Source of the DNA: Cephalotus follicularis
Taxonomy: Eukaryota; Streptophyta; Magnoliopsida; Oxalidales; Cephalotaceae
DNA: 64,000 nucleotides
Assembly (NCBI GenBank): GCA_001972305.1
Contig: BDDD01000568.1
Coordinates: 146,433 to 210,432 of the forward strand
Reading direction: 5' to 3'
Shown one piece after another: positions 59,061 to 64,000 of the stretch (positions are counted from its first letter, which is position 1; each line of letters opens with the position of its first letter). The notes under the pieces were generated by a model. That model was given only the letters and a program-made list of their open reading frames with translations. It was not told the origin of the DNA and did not search any database. Made by a program: the position numbers and the translations under genes.

Positions 59061-59914
59061 TCCACCCCTAATTCGAGGAATTTCGTCCCCGAAATAAAGC
59101 CGATACTAGAACAAGTGAGAGTAACGCTCCCTTATCTCCTCTTCACGTTCCCAAGTTGCTTCTTCAGGACGGTGAAACTGCCACTGAACCTTCACCATAG
59201 GAATGGTTCGGTTCCTCGACACTTGCATTTTCCAATCCATGATACGCACAGGTAACTCCTTGCAAGATAGGTCATCTCGCACAGGAACTGAATCAAAGTC
59301 CATAACATGCGAAGAATCTCTGATATATCCCCTCAACATGGATACATGAAAGACGTCATGCATACCAAACAGTGCAGGAGGTAAGGCAAGCTGGTAAGCC
59401 ACCTCCCCAACTCTTTCCAGAACCTCAAAGGGACCGACGTAGCGTGGAGCTAACTTGCCCTTTTTCCCAAACCTCTGAACGCCTTTCCACAGTGAAAAAT
59501 TCAAAAAACATATGATCACCGACGTCGAAGGTTAAAGGTCTTCTCTTGACGCTGTCAACATAGCTCTATGCCGGCTTTGAGCAGCAAGCAGGTTCTCCTT
59601 TATGAACTTGACTTTCTCAGAAGTCTCCTCCACCAAGTCTAAGCCCAACAAAGGTCGCTCGCCAACCTCGTCCCAACACACAGGGGACCTACACTTCCTC
59701 CCATACAGAGCCTCAAACGGTGCCATGCCAATACTGGAATGATAACTGTTATTATAAGAAAACTCTATCAAAGGAATATGGTCCTCCCAAGTTCCAGCAA
59801 AGTCAACAACACAAGCTCGGAGCATATCCTCCAGGGACTGGATAGTACGCTCTGACTGGCCATCCGTCTGTGGGTGGAAAGCTGTGCTCAGGTTCAGTGT
59901 TCACTTAAAAGGAA
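59061..59914 (-). pseudogene. Integrase C-terminus and chromodomain of the minus-strand Tekay element
   Basis: The minus strand encodes the last third of pol as listed for the parent element: the end of the integrase core, the GPF/Y-like module (PRYVGPFEVLERVGEVAYQLALP) and a chromodomain ending ERYSHLF. A CGGGGACGAAATTCC string follows, as in the other Tekay copies. Broken and incomplete. Confidence 0.85.
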
Positions 59915-60189
59915 TGTTTTAAAATTTATAGCCGCAAGTGCACGGATCATGCAGTAACAGGTCAAACGCAGGGAAACGTAAACTAGTTGTAATTTATACA
60001 ACCTAGGCGAAGTATACCAAGTTTCAAGATAAACTATCGAACTAATGAATAAAAGATAACAAAATATAATTAAAAAGTGGTTTAGGGAATAGAAACTCAC
60101 CGTAGATTGTATTGAACAATTCCATGAAGTTGAACGATCATACCTTGATAAACAACGACAACTAGGTCGATACGGAGTACGACGATGAT

Positions 60190-60312
60190 GACAAGACGTA
60201 TGAGTAGTCATGCTAGGTCTATACGAAGTGTGGATTTTAATCAGACAAGACGTATGAGTAGTCATGCTATTTCTATACGAAGTGTGTTCTTTGCGACAAA
60301 TCGTATGAGTAG
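60190..60312. repeat. About 52-bp tandem repeat in the Athila LTR
   Basis: GACAAGACGTATGAGTAG starts at 60190 and 60244, and GACAAATCGTATGAGTAG at 60295. Each is followed by TCATGCT or ACTCC and preceded by TATACGAAGTGTG. It explains the Thr/Ser/His-rich minus-strand frame here. Confidence 0.8.
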
Positions 60313-60689
60313 ACTCCGTTGAATTAAGCACCATTTATTCACCAACTTTCAACTTCACCGACAAGATGAGTGTGGATTTTAATCGGACAAACAAAGTGTG
60401 TGCGAAGGCAGAAATATTGAAGAACAAATTGAATATTCAAGGATTTTTATTGATGGAATTGAAACAATTACAATCTAGGCTTTGTTCTAACCCAAAACCC
60501 TAAAAACTAGTTACAAAACATAATGAAAACTAAAAGAAGGAGGGAGGTGGCTACTTCCACAGACTCTCTGCCCTATTTGGCCGAAATAACATTATTTATA
60601 TACTACAAATTTGATCAAAACGGAAATAAAGCAATCCTAGTTACAAAATCTGGCAAAAATCTAATCTTTCTATTTCTGCTGCAGAGGAA

Positions 60690-60975
60690 GACGTCGACTT
60701 CTTTTGAAAGACGTCGATGTCTTCTTGAAAAAATCGCGATTTGCTGAGATGCGATTGAAAGACGTCGACTCCTAAGGTGAAAGACGTCGATCCCTTCTGT
60801 CCAAAAGTTACACGTCGATTTTCCTCAAAGACGTCGATCCTTATGTTGAAAGACGTCGATCCTTTGTTCATAGCTCTTTGTATTGCCCAGAAAAGACGTC
60901 GACTTCTAACAAAATACGTCGACGTGTTTGTGAAAACCCAGAAAAGACATCGATGTGAATGAAAGGCGTCGATGC
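60690..60975. repeat. GACGTCGAC/GACGTCGAT word array in the Athila LTR
   Basis: Cores at 60693, 60713, 60764, 60786, 60814, 60833, 60855, 60898, 60918, 60949 and 60968. Gaps are 20, 51, 22, 28, 19, 22, 43, 20, 31 and 19. Words are preceded by GAAA or AAA, and many read AAGACGTCGA. The same word type occurs in the Tekay-type LTRs at 14030 and 62096, although Athila is a separate lineage. The Athila LTRs at 2878 and 9314 lack it. Confidence 0.88.
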
Positions 60976-61671
60976 TTTTGATCTGTTTTCTCCAAACTTT
61001 GGCAATTTCTTCAATCTTTATTCTTTTAAACTCCAATTTGCACACTTTTGTGTAGTATTTTTGCACTTTGGTCATTTATAACTTGTACCTGAAAATCAAT
61101 ATAACACAACCAAAGTAGTCTATTCCAAGCATAAAAATATCACAAATAACACATTAAAAACAACACATTTTTATGCTAAACAAATACCCCCATCCTTAGA
61201 CTTTGCTTGTCCTCAAGCAAACCAAATAGAAAGCTAAAAACCAGAAAACACACACACAAACACAAAAATAAAAACTGAAAACACAAACAAGAACATAAAC
61301 AAAAAACCTAACTCACTTTCGTAGGAATCACGATTGCATTTAGCATATGCAACAAGCCGTTAAACCCCTAGGTGGCCCTAGTGGACGAGTTTTGTCTCGT
61401 CAGTGTTTTCCAATGAATAAACACACAAAATTCAGTTCATCAAAATTTTGAAAATAGGTAAAATGTATATATGCTAAAAAATTCATAGAACACCCCCATA
61501 CTTGAATTTTATTATCTCGTTCCAAGTTCTAGAATCAAAACACATCTCAATTAAGGAACTTCTTAGCAAATTATTTTATTATTCAACCATTAATGACCAA
61601 TCAAGATATGCATTCACAACAACATAAAATCCTACTTTGGAGTTAGACAAAAGAACTTTAGCACTCACATA

Positions 61672-61672
61672 T

Positions 61673-61708
<36 letters not shown>
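61672..61708. repeat. CA/TA microsatellite
   Basis: A run of ACACACAC passes into ATATATAT over about 37 bp. It lies in the 3' region of the Athila fragment. Confidence 0.9.
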
Positions 61709-61769
61709 CCATTTTTTCTTTCTTTTTTTTCTTTCTTTTACCATCTTTTAAATTCGTGCATTGTCTTAG

Positions 61770-62095
61770 TCTTTTTAGCTTATCTATAGGATCCATGTAG
61801 CGAGCTTTCGACTAGTTGCTCTCAAACCAGTTGGCTTTAAGGAACTAGGGGTAGAACACCCCTAAGGTTTAATTACTCGAATCAAATAGGCTACAGACTA
61901 AGACAGAATTCAAAGAGGTAAATTTTTTTAGATTTATTTTATATAGGTCTTAGCATTTTAAGCTTTCTATAAGGTCCATGTAGCGAGCTTTCGACCAGTT
62001 GCTCTCAAACCAGTTGGTTTTAAGGAACTAAGTGTAGAACACCCCTAAAGTTTAATTACTCGAACCAAATAGGCTTCAGACTAAGACCGGTATCA
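61770..62095 (-). repeat. Direct duplication of an Athila 3' block
   Basis: Blocks containing GTAGCGAGCTTTCGACYAGT, CTCTCAAACCAGTTGG and GAACACCCCTAA occur at about 61785-61910 and 61965-62090. The element at 2878 has a single copy (about 5087-5250), so the duplication is specific to this fragment or its subfamily. Confidence 0.8.
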
Positions 62096-62364
62096 TGAAT
62101 GAATGCATAATGATGAGCCATGACATGTAATTTTTATAGTAAAAATACCTCCGTGTGTACATATAAAAATATACGCATGCTCACAGTACAAGTATAACTC
62201 AAAGTTATATCAATACAAGCAGTAAATATGTTCCCAAAAAGGAACCAGACAAACCAGTCGTCATGATCATCGCCACCTCCTGGCCCCAACGTCACGCACT
62301 CTTACTCCATCAAACGGTTTTGGAGCAAGTCCTCAATAAGTCGTTTAGCACGGTGACTAAACCA

Positions 62365-62525
62365 ACAGCAGGTTACTAGCACAGTGGCTAAGTAATCAAC
62401 AAGTTATTAGCACGGTGGCTAATAATCAACAGGTTATTAGCATGATGGCCAATAATCAACAGGTTATTAGCACGATGGCCAATAATCAACAGGTTATTAG
62501 CACGATGGCCAATAATCAACAAGCA
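62365..62525. repeat. 30-bp minisatellite
   Basis: Units reading GTTATTAGCACGATGGCCAA plus TAATCAACAG repeat about five times. The last three are almost identical, the first two diverged. A chance frame across it gives MANNQQVIST repeats. The array lies in an LTR and is not a gene. Confidence 0.9.
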
Positions 62526-63000
62526 CAAGCATTTCACAGTACAAGTCAAGCAATTACATATAATTACGTGATCAAATATATTTGTTTAAAATATACTTTT
62601 TCATTCACAAGTTGTAATAAGTCATAAACTTAAAACAATACATTTCTCTGTCTTTGGAAATACTTCCCCAATCATTTCGAAAATATATACATTCATAATT
62701 TATACATTTTCGCAAATTACATTTGGTTTCGTAATAAACCTTTAAAACAGTTCTCTGTCATTGGAAATACTTCCCCAATATATAAATTCAGGTGTTGACA
62801 AATATACATTTTCGTACCCAAATGATCATAATAATGATGCAAGCTTTTCAAAATGGTTTTAACACTTTTAGGAAAGCAACCATAATGCGAATCACAGTAG
62901 CAAAGCAATCATATGCTCAGAATGCACCTAGGTTCGTTTCTAGAGTCGTTTCGGGTCTAACAGGTCCCATTCAAGCAAAATCCTACTGTCCAGGAGGAAA

Positions 63001-63379
63001 GACGTCGATGTCATCCCTAATGGCGTCGATGTCTTTTAGCCTAAAGCATCAACCCTATATACAAATATTTCCAGGCGTATTCGAACCTAAGACGTCGATG
63101 TCTTTTACAAAGACGTCGATGTCTTTTTCATACCAGAGAGCATCAGTTCGCAAGTCTTGGTTTTAGAGAGTAAAATCCAACCTTTTAATCCCTCTTATAA
63201 ATGAATCTCACTCCATAAACGTATAAGGTATGCTACTGGTTAATAGTTACACAACCATAACATCAATCCGAAACCAAACAGGTGGTTCCAAGTGGCTAAA
63301 TAGCCATCTGAAATGACCATCACAGTTCTTACAATTTTCCAGAAAAGGAGTCGATGTCTTCTACAAAGACGTCGATGCC
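63001..63379. repeat. GACGTCGATGTC word pairs
   Basis: Cores at 63004 and 63025, 63094 and 63115, 63350 and 63371: three pairs, each exactly 21 bp apart. The prevailing word GACGTCGATGTC differs by one base from a 12-bp palindrome. The pairs are followed by TTTTA or TTTTC. Confidence 0.9.
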
Positions 63380-64000
63380 TCTTCCAACACAAAACGTGTT
63401 TTCACGATTTTAACACACCAGGCAATTATCAAATCCACTCCCACACATGTATTCATGTAATCATACATGTAAGATCAATTTAATGTATCACAGTATCACT
63501 TCAACAAGTCCAGAATCACAATCCAGTCAATAATCATCCAATTCATCATGCTATTTATTAACTTAGAACTCAAAAATGCATATATAAATTCATCACTTTC
63601 CCCTACCTTGTTGTTCCAAGTTAGGAACTAGAAAGTCCACCTCTTTTAGTATTCAAACAGGTCACAACAGCCTCTCCAGGTCCGTCCCGTAGCTGCACTA
63701 GTGGTTGCAAGGTCCAAGGTCCAAGGTCCAAGCTCAACAATGGCACACACACTCACTGGTTTTCTTTCTCTCTTTCTTCTGGCGTTATAAAACGAGAGAG
63801 AGAAGTGGGGAGGGTCGTTCTTATGCAGATTCCTCCCACCTAACACACTCCTTCTGTCATTTAACAGCCACCCCCGAGATCTCTCCCACTATCTCTCTTT
63901 CTGCATTTCCTTTTATATATTCTAATCTTTTTGCAGGTTGCATGATAGGATAGCATAATTCCTTGCTTGTTCCATGTGAGGGTAGGTTTTAGTGCTCCTG

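Larger units (their letters stand above)
56756..59914 (-). mobile_element. Tekay-type chromovirus, minus strand, 3' part
   Basis: The minus strand shows the end of integrase and a chromodomain (about 59907-59106), a purine-rich tract (about 59061-59070) and a 3' LTR (56756-59060). Motifs include FHPQTDGQ, FSYNNSYHSSIGMAPFEALYGRKCRSPVCWDEVGERPLLG, KLAPRYVGPFEVLERVGEVAYQLALPPAL..HDVFHVSMLRGY and the chromodomain block TIPMVKVQWQFHRPEEATWEREEE. The rest of pol, gag and the 5' LTR are absent to the right, where an Athila fragment begins. Broken. The left flank is ATTCG (56751-56755); its partner is not visible. Confidence 0.85.
59915..62095 (-). mobile_element. Athila-type fragment: 3' LTR plus adjoining internal region
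   Basis: Read on the minus strand: an internal 3' region (62095-61183), a polypurine tract (ATGGGGGTATT near 61183-61193) and an LTR (61182-59915). The LTR starts TGTTTAGCATAAAAATG, related to TGATAAGCATAAAAATG of the element at 2878, and ends with the string TGCACTTGCGGCTATAAAT often seen in Athila/Tat LTRs. The internal part matches 4456-5260 of the element at 2878. No coding part remains. Broken. Confidence 0.8.
62096..64000 (-). mobile_element. Tekay-type LTR, minus strand, running off the window
   Basis: On the minus strand, 64000-63590 closely matches the solo LTR at 14030-15210 (CCATTGTTGAGCTTG, GCCACTAGTGCA-like, GTGGACTTTC..TTCCTAAC..GGTAGGGG), so it is the same family as the solo LTRs at 14030 and 36403. 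It contains words at 63004-63376, a 30-bp minisatellite (62365-62525) and the complement of the GGCCAGGAGTTGG block (62276). Both ends are missing: one is cut by the window, the other by the Athila fragment. Confidence 0.7.

Noticed and set aside
61672-61708. CA/TA run as a functional Z-DNA element
   Set aside because: An ordinary microsatellite with nothing around it to suggest a function.
62415-62627. Frame with MANNQQVIST decapeptide repeats as a gene
   Set aside because: By-product of the 30-bp minisatellite in an LTR, with no homologous protein recognised.
1-64000. tRNA, rRNA or small nuclear RNA genes
   Set aside because: No convincing cloverleaf, rRNA or snRNA sequence was noticed. 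The tRNA-like strings found (TGGTATCAGAGC, TGGCGCCGTTGCC) are retroelement primer sites. A covariance-model scan would be decisive.

Overview
The window looks like heterochromatic or intergenic DNA of a flowering plant. It is AT-rich, and nearly everything that can be classified belongs to nested LTR retrotransposons of lineages typical of plants: Ty1/copia including a SIRE-like element, Ty3/gypsy chromoviruses of Tekay type, and Ty3/gypsy Athila type. I see no convincing host gene, rRNA, tRNA or CRISPR array. All protein-like reading frames are pieces of old retroelement gag or pol, or chance frames inside LTRs. The elements are fossils, and none looks whole.

Layout. 1-1823 is the 3' end of a SIRE-like copia. 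1824-12253 is a minus-strand LTR split by an Athila-type element (2878-10819, target duplication AGACT). 12254-14029 is unclassified repeat-rich DNA. 14030-15210 is a solo LTR (GTAAT duplication). 15216-18226 holds a copia-like LTR, a primer binding site and a non-coding stretch. 18227-21544 holds an LTR family in alternating orientation. A further copy of that LTR starts at 21545 and is split by a Tekay element (21671-31927, TGCTG); it resumes to about 33965, where an inverted copy begins. The inverted copy is split by a second Tekay element (34893-47040, CAAGT), whose own 5' LTR holds a solo LTR (36403-38965). 47326-52923 is the body of a minus-strand copia, interrupted by another solo LTR (49487-51875). 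54429-56755 is an LTR cut by a minus-strand Tekay element (56756-59914). That element abuts an Athila fragment (59915-62095), followed by one more Tekay-type LTR that runs off the window.

Most interesting signal. At least ten LTRs, from copia, Tekay and Athila lineages alike, carry clusters of a short self-complementary word built on GTCGAC (variants CAGTCGACTG, CAGTCGGCTG, GACGTCGACGTC, GCGTCGACGC, GCGTTAACGC). Word-to-word spacing is repeatedly 20-22 bp, about two helical turns, while the roughly 11-bp spacers vary freely. LTRs that are clearly homologous carry different word variants at the same place. Two further LTRs have 21-bp arrays built on unrelated words. I know of no description of this.

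Limits. All boundaries, spacings and divergences were read by eye. Family names rest on recognised protein motifs, primer sites and polypurine tracts, not on database searches.
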